Source: Eustoma russellianum (Eukaryota; Streptophyta; Magnoliopsida; Gentianales; Gentianaceae). Taken from it: a stretch of 64,000 bases of DNA. A program made the translations under genes and the position numbers. The stretch's first letter is position 1. The number at the start of each line of letters is the position of its first letter. The notes beneath the pieces were generated by a model. That model did no database searches. It was not told where the DNA came from and saw only the letters and a program-made list of their open reading frames with translations. Of this stretch, positions 11,052 through 22,027 are shown piece after piece. The stretch spans positions 31,178,829-31,242,828 of the forward strand of contig AP025049.1 in the NCBI GenBank assembly GCA_036186865.1, written 5' to 3'.

Positions 11052-11878
11052 CTGTAGTGCCCCGCCCGAAACCAGGGTTCTAGCTCAGTGCACCCGCTGT
11101 ACTCTACTCCATAGAGTACAAGGCGTCGATACTATACATGTACATGTCGACATGAATAATGAATCGATCAGTGGAAGCATCATAACATAAACAAATCATA
11201 ATCGACATGCAATGCACTACATCATAATCTGTACAAGTCATTATATACAGAATACTGAAATCTTCTAAAATACATCGTAAAGCAAGACCTAGCGCCTTCA
11301 AAGCAAATCTCTCGGCAGGTTTCTTCGTTATCAATGCTCTATCTAGCATGTCTTCAACGAGCCTGTATAGTGATACCTGTTATCTGGAAAGTTTTGAATG
11401 AGGCAAGTATGAGCGATAGCCACTGACTTTTAATCGCTCAGCAAGTAATCTTACCAGATACGACACGTGGATCATACATGGGGAGACGGGGTAACAAATC
11501 ATAATAACCATACATTTTTGAGTATAATAAGTGCGTCTCCCTTTTAACAATTAAAGTATCATATCATATCAGTAAACTGCTGTAAACTGGAAGCAGGTAA
11601 ATAAAGAAGATTTCAAAGCATACATAACATAACAATATCTCATTCTACTTAATCCATAACATCATACTACATCCATACTTAACTTCTAATCTATAACTTA
11701 TAATATGCTAGCATATCTTACATATACTACATTCTCATGCTTAACACTACACTGTCATAACATATCAACATCTCATTGTACCTGATCCATAACGTCATAT
11801 CGTATTCATACTTAGCTCCTATCTATAACTCATACTAAGATCAATGATATCGTAACTTAAGGATCTTCTGAAGGTAAT
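11052..11878 (-). mobile_element. Gypsy LTR fragment (family G5), 3' end
   Basis: On the minus strand the fragment ends GGGCGGGGCACTACA at 11052, inserted into the G3 pol. It contains the LTR hairpin GAGCGAT/ATCGCTC (11411-11439) after ACTTGCT, as in the other gypsy LTRs. It breaks off near 11878 where SIRE gag sequence begins, so its internal region is missing. I could not recognise the acidic micro-exon of the other families in it. Confidence 0.65.
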
Positions 11879-11880
11879 TT

Positions 11881-12395
11881 TTAGAATCCTCTAACACAAA
11901 TCTTGTGTCTCAATTAAACGATTCAAAAGAAGAGTCGTCAAGTATAATTAGTGCATTGAGGTCTGAAATTATTTCTTTAACATCCGAAAATGTTGAAATG
12001 AAATCCGAAATCGTAGACTTGAGATCAAGAAACATAGAATTAGAGAATACTGTAAAGAAATTTGATAAAGGAACTTGCATGCTAGATCATCTTATCTCTT
12101 CTCAAAAGCATGACAATGACAAAACCGGATTAGGGTATAGTAAAGATACTCATGTACAAAGTAAATCTACAAACTTTGTTGCATCATCATTCAAACAACA
12201 ACATGTCTTCAAAACAATTGAGAAGCCTAAGAAGGTAACAATACAAACTAGCAAGACATTAATGGCATCTCATCGCCCTATCTATAGTTCATCACATGAA
12301 AAATACAAGCATGTTCCATATAGATATCAAAGGAAGTCATCAAAGCATATGCAACATTCAAACGCATCTAGATCACACACATTGCCAACAAACTG
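11881..12395 (+). pseudogene. SIRE gag, C-terminal part
   Basis: The frame from LESSNTNLVSQLNDSKEESS through a heptad-rich coiled-coil segment (LRSEIISLTSENVEMKSEI) to KTGLGYSKD and a basic tail matches the C-terminal third of the 629-residue Gag at 30752-32641. The UBN2 and zinc-knuckle parts are absent. After the stop, VWIPKG in another frame at about 12510-12535 marks the usual end of Gag, followed by several stops before protease. Not functional. Confidence 0.8.
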
Positions 12396-12627
12396 AAACA
12401 CTTATCACAAATCAACTCACATTGGCACATTCGGCCACTATAGGCAAAATAGAGATGAAAACAACATGTACTATATCTTATCATCTTTTGGAAGACCAAG
12501 AAAGGTTACCCAAGTTTGGATACCAAAAGGTATTCTTACAAAGGTCTAAATTACTAACCCGTAAGGACCCAAAATTAAAGGGTACCTAAGTTAGTGTTAT
12601 GTTTTGTAGGTAGCAAAAGATATAGGA

Positions 12628-15127
12628 AATAAGTGGTTTCTTGATAGTGAGTGTTCAAGACATATGACGGGTGATCCAACTCTATTTTCCAAATTAAAGA
12701 AAGTTGAAAAAGGAGGATCCATAACCTTTGGAGATAACAATGAAGGTCGAATCATTGGAAAAGGAACAATCGGAAATCCAAGTACTCTTCAAATCTCCAA
12801 CGTGTTCCTAGTAAGTAATCTATCATACAACTTACTTAGCATTTCACAATTTCTTGATAATGGTTATGATGTGTGTTTCTCTCATCCATATTGTAATATT
12901 GTTAATAAAAATGGAGAAACCGTACTAAAAGGAAAAAGAGAAGGAAATATTTTTACACTATCCATAGATGATATGCTAGATGCTAGAGTAAAATGTTTTA
13001 TGACAAATGAACCAAATGTAAACTTATGGCATAGACGGTTAGGACATATTGGCATATCAACTCTTGAAAAACTTCAACGAAAGAATCTAGTACGAGGATT
13101 GCCTAAACTTGATACGGATAACTTTAAGTTATGTGAATCTTGTATTAGAGGCAAACAAACACGTGAATCACTTAAGTCTAAGAATGAGATCAGCACATTT
13201 ACTATCTTAGAACTATTACACATTGATTTGTTTGGCCCTAGTCGTACTAAAAGCCTTGGAGGGAGACACTATGCCTGTGTCATAGTTGATGATTTTTCTA
13301 GCTATACATGGACTTTATTTCTTGCAAATAAAGATGATAGTGCTATTGAGATTGCCAAATTAATAAAACAACTTGAAAATGAATATGGCATAAATGTGAA
13401 GAAAATTAGAAGCGATAGAGGAGGTGAATTTAAGAATAAAGATATGATTGCATTTTGTGAAGAAAAGGGGATTAAACATGAATTTTCACTGCCTAGAACA
13501 CCTCAATTAAACGGCGTAGTAGAAAGAAAGAATAGGACACTACAAGAAATTGCAAGAACAATGTTATGTGAAAATAAACTACCTAAATTCTTGTGGTCAG
13601 AAGCTGTAAATTGTGCATGCTATATAGTCAACCGTTTATCAATTAGAAAGAAAATAAACAAAACCCCTTATGAGATTTTAAATAATCAAATGCCTACGAT
13701 TGACTATTTTCGTGTGTTTGGATGTAAATGCTTTGTACTTAACACAAAAGACAATCTAGATAAATTTGAGTCTAAATCCATTGAATGCATCTTTGTTGGA
13801 TATTCTGTAAATTCTAAGGCATATAGATGTTATGATCCTATCACTAGGCAAATCTTAGAATCTATTCATGTGAAATTCAATGAATTCGGTGAACATGAAA
13901 CAACTAAAGATTATGATGGTGATTTTGAACTCGAATCTGTGATTGATGATATAGAAGAAAATATAGTACATGATGAACACAACACACTAGAAACGCATGA
14001 TCACTTAGAAATGCATGAGAACTTAGAAAATAATCAAACAAGATTTCATAAGAATCATCCACATGAACTTATCATAGGTGATATATCACAAGGTGTACGA
14101 CCACGTAGAAGAATAAATCAAGATGAAATAAATCAATTCCATGCTATGATTTCGGAAATAGAACCCAAGAATGTGTTTGATGCTTTAAATGATTCTTCTT
14201 GGATTGATGCTATGCATGATGAACTTAATCAATTTACAAGAAATGATGTTTGGGATTTAGTACCAAAACCACAAGATAAAACAATAATAGGTACGAAATG
14301 GGTATTTAGAAACACAATGAATGAGAATGGTAAAGTGGTTAGAAACAAAACTAGTCTTGTAGCTCAAGGATATAATCAAGAAGAAGGCATAGACTATGAT
14401 GAAACATTTGCACCTGTAGCACGATTAGAAGCTATACGATTACTACTTGCTATTGCTTGCATAAAGAATTTTAAACTTTACCAAATGGACGTAAAAGGTG
14501 CATTCTTAAATGGTTTTATACAAGAAGAAGTCTATGTAAAACAACCACCTGGCTTTGAGGATATGATATACCCTAATCATGTATACAAGTTAAAGAAAGC
14601 GCTATATGGCTTAAAACAAGCTCCTAGAGCTTGGTACGATCGTTTTGCCACTTTCCTCTTAGAAAATGGATTTAAAAGAGGAACCATCGACAGTACACTA
14701 TTCTTAAAACATGAAAAATCAGATTTACTTATTCTTCAAATTTATGTTGATGATATTATCTTTGGATCTACTTGTGATAAATTAGTTGAAGAATTTGAAA
14801 ATTGTATGAAATCCGAATTTGAAATGTCAATGGTAGGCGAACTACATTATTTCCTTGGCTTGCAAATTAAACAAACTAATAAAGGAATACACATAAGTCA
14901 AGCAAAATATGTGAATGACATGATTAAAAAGTTTAGCTTTGAGAATTTAAAGCCATCTACAACCCCCATGAGTATAGCAACTAAGATGAAACTGGAAAAG
15001 ACTTTGACAACGGAATATATAGATCTATGATTGACTCTTTGCTTTATCTTACTGCAAGTAGACCTGATATCATGTTTAGTGTGTGTATGTGTGCTCGTTT
15101 TCAAAGTAACCCGAAAGTCTCACATTA
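12628..15127 (+). pseudogene. SIRE pol: protease, integrase, reverse transcriptase; RNase H deleted
   Basis: Protease starts at WFLDSECSRHMTGD (12628); the catalytic Asp-Ser-Gly reads Asp-Ser-Glu (Glu codon 12649-12651), so it should be inactive. Then come the GAG-pre-integrase zinc block LWHRRLGHIG...CESCIRGKQ, the integrase core with DLFGPSRT, SDRGGEF and VVERKNRTLQE, and the copia RT (TKWVFRN, QMDVKGAFLNGF, YGLKQAPRAWYDR, YVDDIIFGST). The long frame stops at 15028-15030 after a frameshift; the next frame continues YRSMIDSLLYLTASRPDIMF to about 15127. There the RNase H domain, present in SIRE copy 3, is deleted. Confidence 0.92.
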
Positions 15128-15135
15128 TAATGCTA

Positions 15136-15438
15136 TAAATTATCGTTTTGCTCCAAATGTATCTTTTGATGTGATTTACAAAATCAAGGGGGAGAAAAAT
15201 GCATGATTGCTTGCATCATGATTGCTTGCATGATTTCAGGGGGAGAAAAAGCATGGTCAAAGAGAGAGTGAGAAATTTCTAATTCAAATGTATGATATAA
15301 AGGGAGAGATTGATTTAAGGGGGAGTATTTACATTTTGAAAAACATATTATGAATGCATAATTGTTGGGGGGGGGGTGTTTATGCCACATCTAAATCATG
15401 AATAAAGGTTATTTTGCAAATCATCAAAAGGGGGAGAT
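15136..15438 (+). promoter_or_regulatory. 3' non-coding region with repeated polypurine-like tracts
   Basis: Contains aagggggagaaa, cagggggagaaa, aaagggagaga, aagggggag and finally aaaagggggagatt directly before the LTR at 15439, which is the true polypurine tract. Several G-rich copies in a row are also seen in the minus-strand SIRE copies (30518-30680, 44117-44300). Confidence 0.75.
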
Positions 15439-18008
15439 TGTTGAGAAATCATGGTTTGAATGATTTACAAGTGCATGATTTATATGTTACATGATTACAT
15501 GATCTAAATGTTATGAGATTTCAAAATGCATATGCCTATATCTATCACTGTTGTACTAACAAGCCATGAAGCGTTAAGGCTTAAATCATATGGCAAACAT
15601 TGTTGTATTTATTCTCAGGTGATATACACGGCATACATACAACTCTTGGATATGGTATACATATATATTTCTTGGATATCTCAACACACGGCGTATATAT
15701 TTCTTGGATATCTCGACATATATCTTATGGACACACGTCATATATATCTCTTGGATATACACTCTAAACATATATCTTATGGATACTCATGGCATATATA
15801 TTTCTTGGAGTCTCACGGCATATACATATATCTCATGGATATACATACGACATATATTCTATCTTAGACGACAAGCTACATTATTCGATCTCGACATTTC
15901 GTCAACATGTCATTAACATATGTCAACGACAAGAGAGTCATATATACATCATATACACATCCATGATACTCTCAAGTCATATACTTCATGTCATCAAACT
16001 TCCAAAATTACATCGACATGACAAAAGTGCAAAAACCGAAATGTATCATATCATATGACTACCGAGCCATCTCCGAGACATCATATACTTATCATACAAA
16101 GATGGCCAGCCAATATACATTTCCAACACTCAAACATTTCGTGCACTACATGGAGAGATCAATACCAAAGTCACAAAACAAATACATATATCAATTCTCC
16201 ATCATCTTCCTTATTTCTCTGAAAATCAAACTCAAAATTGATATACCTCTTGGCCTAACATCTTATACACATTTGAGCTGAGATTATACATATTTATATG
16301 TATATTTCATGTTACATTACACATTTTATATGTTGAAGAGGTTTGAGACAAAACGGAGAAAAACCGAGCAATCAACGGAAGTTGAAATTTGAAGTTACTA
16401 CATCATCGTACATGGAACATTTATTTGCTACATGATGCCACATGTATTTATTCATGTATTATACATGAATTACACATCCAAAGACATATCTTGAAAGGTT
16501 CTAGAAGGCAAGGTAAAATGGTAAAACAAATTTACCATGTTCATGAAGAATTCTACATTGTTACCATGCAAAATTCAGATTTGAATTCAGCACATTGGCT
16601 GACCAGATGGGGCAGCTGTGACAGCATGTTGGGAGCCTTGGAGGAGTTCATAATATAATATAATTGATGAAGAAAGTCCAAGCAATGATGGAAGACAAAG
16701 ATGCACAAATTAAGGAGTCAAAGACAAGACCAAACAAAGCTGAAAATTCTGTTTTTGAATCTGAAATTTCAGATTGGTGGCTGAAGTTTTGGGGGGAATT
16801 AATGACCTAAAGCATTCAAATTTATTCAAAGGCATTACAAGACAATTCAAATCATATTTGGGAGGCTCCTCTCAACCCTCTTAGGCGCCCCAACCATCTA
16901 TAAAAGGCCAAGAGATGATCAACACAAAACAAGAACAACAAGTGCAAAATTCTGTTTAGTGTTTGCAAGACTTCACTTCATTTTCCATATTCATCTCTTG
17001 TATATACCTAAAGCCTATCATACTTACATGTCATATTCAGTGTAGGCTTCATACACATCATCCAAATAAGATTCATTGGTGTACAAGGTTGATCAAGGTG
17101 TGATCAAACCTTCATTTGGTGAGGTGGTGCTGATTGGTGATTCTTTGGTGTTGTTCTTTGTGTAGAACATTGTAAAAGGGTTTGGATTGAAGGAGTTGGT
17201 GTATAACTCTATCCACCCTTATTCTAAGGTGACTTTGGTGACTAGTGAAAACCAAGGAAGGTGTCCTTGAGACTGGAGTAGGTCACGTTGGCCGAACCAA
17301 TATAAAATTCTTGGTGTTCTTACTTTCAGCATTTTTACTCTCAGTTTCTGTTTTTGCATCATCTTTATGATCTCGGTAAAAATAGCAAATAATTTTCAAA
17401 AATCATAAAAATTTGCAGAAACATAGCCTTGTGTCTTAGGTTCATTTCCCACTTGTGTCTTAGGTTCATTTCCCACTGATTTTATCAAATTTGGATAAGT
17501 ATAAGTCATCCAAACGTTCATAGTTCTGAGACTAGTGCAAATCTGTTTTTCAGATTGGCAGAGGTTGAGAACATCAACTTGGTTGACATACTTCCCAAAA
17601 GAATTTTTCAAAACTGTTTTAACTGAGTATACTAAACATCCTAAGGGTCATCTCATAAAAGTTTCAGGTCATTTGGAGTTGTCACCAAATAGGAATAAGT
17701 TTTTCATTTTAAGGTACGGATTCTGTCCAAACTGACACAGTCAGATCACGTACCACATTTGAGTGACATAACCTTTGAGTTTTAATCTAAAATTTTTATG
17801 ACACCTTCATAACACCTGAGAGTACATTGTGTCAAAATTTCACTATTTTTGGAGGTCTACAACCCAGTCAACCAAGTGTTTAAAAACGGGTCCTGAAAGC
17901 AGTCTCTGTTTTCAGAAGTGAGTAATTGGTCCTTAAAATTTTTATAAACCAATTTTTTCCGCACTCACTATTCAACCCCCCTTCTAGTGGTGCTATACAG
18001 GTCCAACA
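15439..18008 (+). mobile_element. 3' LTR of SIRE copy 1
   Basis: Begins TGTTGAGAAATCATGG and ends ...CTAGTGGTGCTATACAGG, TCCAACA. About 2.57 kb, shorter than the 3.05 kb LTRs of the gag-only elements. The middle (15600-15860) is rich in decayed TATATCTC/GGATA repeats. A TATA box lies at 16898-16907, and the ctactatt/ctagtgg inverted repeat typical of SIRE LTR ends lies about 20-45 bases before the end. Confidence 0.85.
16898..16907 (+). promoter_or_regulatory. TATA box of SIRE LTR
   Basis: CTATAAAAGG, a canonical plant TATA box, about 1.1 kb before the LTR end; transcription would start near 16930. The position fits a U3/R boundary. Confidence 0.6.
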
Positions 18009-18211
18009 AAGAATAAGTTGTACTTATGTGTATATGTAACGCATCATGTCATGGATTGCATAGTACATGTCATACATTGCATCATCGTCATTTACATGAT
18101 TTATGGAACTGATTTTATGAGAAAGAAAGATAAAAAAGCATTTTTAAAGAAAAGATTCTGTTTTTAAAAGAACGTTCTCCACCGGTACCGTGTGTGTTTC
18201 TGACCAGTAAG

Positions 18212-18410
18212 GACCCGTTCCAGATCCGGGGTTAATTGATCTGATGATATGGACCGTTCAGGCCTGGAGAGAATAGGCTTGATATCAACCGTTCAGGCCC
18301 GGAGAGAATAGGCCTGATAAGTGATGACGTGACCGCTCCGAATCTGGGAATAATAGATTCGAAGAGAAATAAGTGATCGCCTCAGATCCGGTGAGTAGAT
18401 ATGAACACTC
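18212..18410 (+). repeat. Tandem array in G1 LTR (5' LTR)
   Basis: Degenerate units around gaccgttcaggcctggagag and aatagg/gatctga; copies also at 25067-25230 and 57351-57547. The array lies about 0.8 kb from the LTR 3' end. Confidence 0.75.
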
Positions 18411-18810
18411 TCTTGTTTTCTTGACGATGATGTTTTGAAAGAAAAAAACAAAAGATCTTATCTTCATCTTTATCATAATGCATCACACGTACATACTCAT
18501 GCATGTTGCATTTAATGAGTCATCGAATAATGGTACGTGATACTTAGACTAAGTTGTTATGACTTGGTAGCTCCTAAGTTATGATCTTATTGAGTGACGA
18601 TCTTTAATAAGTTATGAACTTTTATGAGTTACGATCTTTTATAAGTTATGTTCTTTTACAAGTTATGATCCCTGATAAGTTATGATACTTGATACGTTAT
18701 GAGTTGATCACTGACGACTATTGGATGGAAAGTCAGGTATGTTTCTAAACCGAATTTTGGGGTTCGGGTCTTGTATGTACTTTCCATTTAATTCATGATT
18801 ATTTATAGTT

Positions 18811-18914
18811 TACTTGCTGGTGACTTAGTCACTCACCCCTTATTTTTCCTCCCAGAGGCCGTAGGAAATAGAGTGGAATGGATTGAAGATGAACCTAGGG
18901 TTCCTTACCTGTAG
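18811..18914 (+). promoter_or_regulatory. LTR hairpin, splice-acceptor-like site and short acidic frame
   Basis: Hairpin GTGAC-TTA-GTCAC (18820-18832), CTCACCCC, pyrimidine tract and CAG ending at 18855. Two bases later a frame of 18 codons contains VEWIEDEPRVPYL and ends with TAG at 18912-18914. Counterparts in the same family are at 25631-25735 (interrupted by a TGA early in the frame) and 57901-57990 (stem GTGAC-GTG-GTCAC). Confidence 0.6.
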
Positions 18915-19239
18915 AGGCACAAAAGATGGATGGTCTAGGAGACTTGACGAGATGATTGTGATCGATGATCCTTTTTATGGAATTGTGGTGGAAACAATTA
19001 CTTTTGGGAATTTCCGTACTTTATGATTGGGTTGTAAAACTGATGATGGTTTCGTAGACGCTTTTATTTTAAAGTTTTTATTCTACCTCAGTTTTGCTTA
19101 CTTGTTGATGTGTAAGCATGGAAGTCCTTATATTTTATTCTGGACTTTGTTATGTTATGGACTGATGCCTGGTACTCTCCGTAGTGAAGTATGGCGGGCG
19201 CACCATATCTGGCTGGGCTGGGGTGCGGGGCGCTACAGG

Positions 19240-19250
19240 TGGTATCAGAG
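19240..19250 (+). promoter_or_regulatory. Primer binding site, initiator Met tRNA
   Basis: TGGTATCAGAG two bases after the LTR end matches the complement of the 3' end of plant initiator-Met tRNA. Confidence 0.9.
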
Positions 19251-19336
19251 TCGAGGCTCCAGATCCGGGTAGAATATAGAATTAAGTTATGATCTTAGTT
19301 AACTAAGTTTGATTTTAGATCTAAGTCATGATCCTA

Positions 19337-21982
19337 GACGGAAGTATGCGGCTATGTACAGATTATCGAGAACTCAACAAGATCACTATAAAGAACAAAT
19401 ACCCATTGCCTAGGATCGACGATCTGTTTGATCAGCTTCGGGTAAGCGATTCAAAACTTTATTTTAATGATAAGTCTATTATAAACCCTACCTAGGAGTA
19501 TCATGATGCAGGGGGCACGGATTTGCAGTAAGATTGATCTTCGTTCGGGGTATTTTCAACTGAAGATCAACCCGTTATGGACATTACGAATTTCTTGTAA
19601 TGCCATTCGGACTGACCAACGCCCCCGCAGCATTCATGGATCTAATGAATTGAGTATTTCAAGAACAACTAGACAAGTTCGTTGTAGTCTTTATTGATGA
19701 TATTTTGATTTACTCACCTGATGAAAAGACCCACACAAACCATTTAAGGATCGTCCTTGACATTCTACGGAGGAAACAATTGTACGCTAAATTTAGTAAA
19801 TGTGAGTTTAGGCTATGCAGCGTAGCATTTCTGGGACACATGATATCTGAGGATGGTATATCCGTAGACGCCAAGAAAATCGATGCAATCATGGAGTGGC
19901 CAAGGCCGACCAACGTTACGGAGGTACGAAGTTTTCTCGGTCTCGCCAGCTACTATCGTAAGTTTGTTGAAGGGTTTTCTCGAATCGCGATGCCTCTTAA
20001 CCGTTTGACACAAAAGAAAACCAAGTTCGAATGGACCTCAGATTGTGAAAGAAGTTTTACTGAATTAAAGAAGAAGCTAACCTCTGCTCCCGTTATAGCA
20101 CAACCCATTCCTGGTGAATTTTTTGTGGTGTATAGTGATGTCTCTAGGAATGAACTTGGATGTGTACTGATGCAGAAAGATCGAGTGATTGCGTACGCAT
20201 CCCGACAGCTAAAACCATTTGAACAAAATTACCCGGTACATGATCTTGAGTTAGCAGCTGTAGTCTTTGCCCTAAAAATATGGAGACACTATTTGTACGA
20301 TGAGGAGTGCGAAATTTTCACAGATCACAAGAGCCTTAAGTATCTTTTCACCCAAAAAGAATTGAACATGCTTCAACGCAGATGGCTAGAGTTGATGAAG
20401 GACTATGACCTTCCTATTCAGTATCATCCGGGAAAAGCCAATAAGGTTGCTGACGCGCTGAGTAGAAAGACAAGTCATCCGCGCCAACCATCTCTGCAGC
20501 GTGACATGGAAGAATTTGACCTTGAAGAGGTTGATTCCATTGAAGGCATGCTCGCAAAGTTGGTATTGATCCCTTCACTGATAGACCAGATTAAGGAAGG
20601 TCAAGAAAAGGATGAAACCTTAAAGAGTGTAAAGGATCGGGTGAGAATGAAACCATCTGAAGAGTTTAAGGTCAGAAATGATAACAGCTTGTGGTTTCGA
20701 GAAAGACTGTGTGTACCCAATGATGAGGATATAAAGAACGAAGTTCTTCGTGAAGCCCACAACTCTCGACTATCTATTCACCCTGGAGCCAATAAGATGT
20801 ATCAAGACTTGAAACAGGGATTCTGGTGGCATGGCATGAAAAGACAAATTGCGGCGTTTGTAGAGAAATGCCTGGTTTGCCAGAAGGTGAAAGCGGAACA
20901 TCAGAGACCCGCTGGGTTACTACAACCTCTTGAAGTTCCCGAGTGGAAGTGGGACCACATTACTATGGATTTTGTCACAGACCTACCAAGAACAAAGAAC
21001 GGACATGATATCATTTGGGTAGTAGTCGATCATTTAACAAATTCCACCCACTTCATGGCCATGACAATCAAGGCTCCGATGGATAAGTTGGCTACAATGT
21101 ATGTTGATCAAATTGTGAGCCTTCATGGAGTACCCCTAAGCATTTCGCGACCCTCGCTTTACATCACGATTTTGGACAGCTTTTCAAAAAGCGATGGGCA
21201 CTGAAATACAAATGAGCTCAGCATTTCATCTCCAAACGGATGGTCAATGGGAAAAAACCATCCAAACGTTGGAAGACATGTTGCGATCTTGTATACTCGA
21301 CTTTGGGGAAAGTTGGGATCGGAGTCTCAAACTGGTAGAATTCTCTTATAACAATAGTTATCATCGATCTATAGGGATGGCTCCGTATGAAGCACTTTAT
21401 GGAAGAAAGTGCCGTTCTCCGCTCTACTAGGATGAAATCGGAGATAAGATTCTTACCAGACCTGATCTAGTAGAACAGACTCGAGAGAAGATAAGGATCA
21501 TAAAGCAAAGGTTGCAAGCGGCCCAAGATAGAAGCAAGGTCTGGGTAGATGAGAAGCGGCGACCATTAGAATTTCAAATTGGCTAAAAGGTATTCTTGAA
21601 GGTATCGCCGTCCAAAGGAGTTAAAAGATTCGGTATCAAAGGGAAATTAAGCCCAAGGTTTATTGGACCCTACGAGGTTCTTGAAACAATTGGAGAAGTT
21701 GCTTATCGACTAGCACTACCTCCATCACTATCTCAATTACATGATGTGTTTTATGTATCTCAGCTTCGTCGGTATGTGCACGAGCCTAGCCATGTTATAG
21801 AGGAACAGCCTTTGAAGATTGAAGCCGACGTGACATACGTGGAAGATTCAGAAAAGATAATTCACCGTAAGGAAAAGGCATTAAGGAGACGATCTAGTGC
21901 AATGAAAGAACCACTCAATTGATGAAGCTACCTGGGAGGTGGAAGAAAACATGAAGAACTTGTACCCTCACCTCTTTGACTA
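19337..21982 (+). pseudogene. Gypsy pol of copy 1 (RT, RNase H, integrase, chromodomain) with intron
   Basis: RT begins at GSMRLCTDYRELNKIT after a deletion joins the leader to pol. A 70-base GT...AG intron interrupts it at 19442-19511. RT then has a deletion near 19570, a stop after FMDLMN, and FIDDILIYS. The frame 19705-21204 covers RT end (KCEFRLCSVAFLGH), RNase H (YSDVSRNELGCVLM, ASRQLKPFEQNYP, FTDHKSLKYL), the HHCC-like zinc block (HPGANKMYQDLK...CLVCQKVKAEHQ) and integrase (ITMDFVTDLP). A frameshift at about 21150 destroys the second catalytic Asp region; integrase resumes in another frame at 21194 and, after two stops, continues to GPYEVLETIGEVAYRLALPP and the chromodomain-like end at 21982. 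Confidence 0.92.
19442..19511 (+). other. Predicted 70-base intron in gypsy RT (copy 1)
   Basis: GTAAGC at 19442 and GATGCAG ending at 19511 interrupt the RT block LFDQLR/GARICSKIDL exactly between the Arg and Gly codons (phase 0). Removing it rejoins a reading frame that is continuous in other gypsy elements. The interior is AT-rich with stops. Gypsy copy 2 has an intron at the same codon (42835-42901) with similar ends; copy 3 has none there. Confidence 0.75.
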
Positions 21983-22012
21983 ACACTTTTAAGTTTCGAG
22001 GACGAAACTTGT

Positions 22013-22027
22013 AATAAGAGGGGAGGA
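22013..22027 (+). promoter_or_regulatory. Polypurine tract of gypsy copy 1
   Basis: AATAAGAGGGGAGGA immediately before the LTR start TGTTGTACCC. Confidence 0.9.

Larger units (their letters stand above)
11879..18008 (+). mobile_element. SIRE/Maximus copia element copy 1, 5'-truncated
   Basis: The element starts abruptly in mid-gag (about 11879), so 5' LTR, primer site and gag N-terminus are missing. Order from there: gag C-terminus, pol to RT, a deletion removing RNase H, a 3' region with polypurine-like tracts, and a 3' LTR (15439-18008). The LTR is followed by gaataagttgtac, the interior of a gypsy LTR, so it once inserted into the 5' LTR of gypsy copy 1. Confidence 0.85.
18009..19237 (+). 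mobile_element. 5' LTR remnant of gypsy copy 1
   Basis: Matches the last 1.19 kb of the 3' LTR (from about 24867) and ends GGTGCGGGGCGCTACA before the primer site. It is about 38 bases longer than the matching 3' LTR part, the length of one extra ccgttcaggcccggagagaa unit at 18250-18320. Confidence 0.9.
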
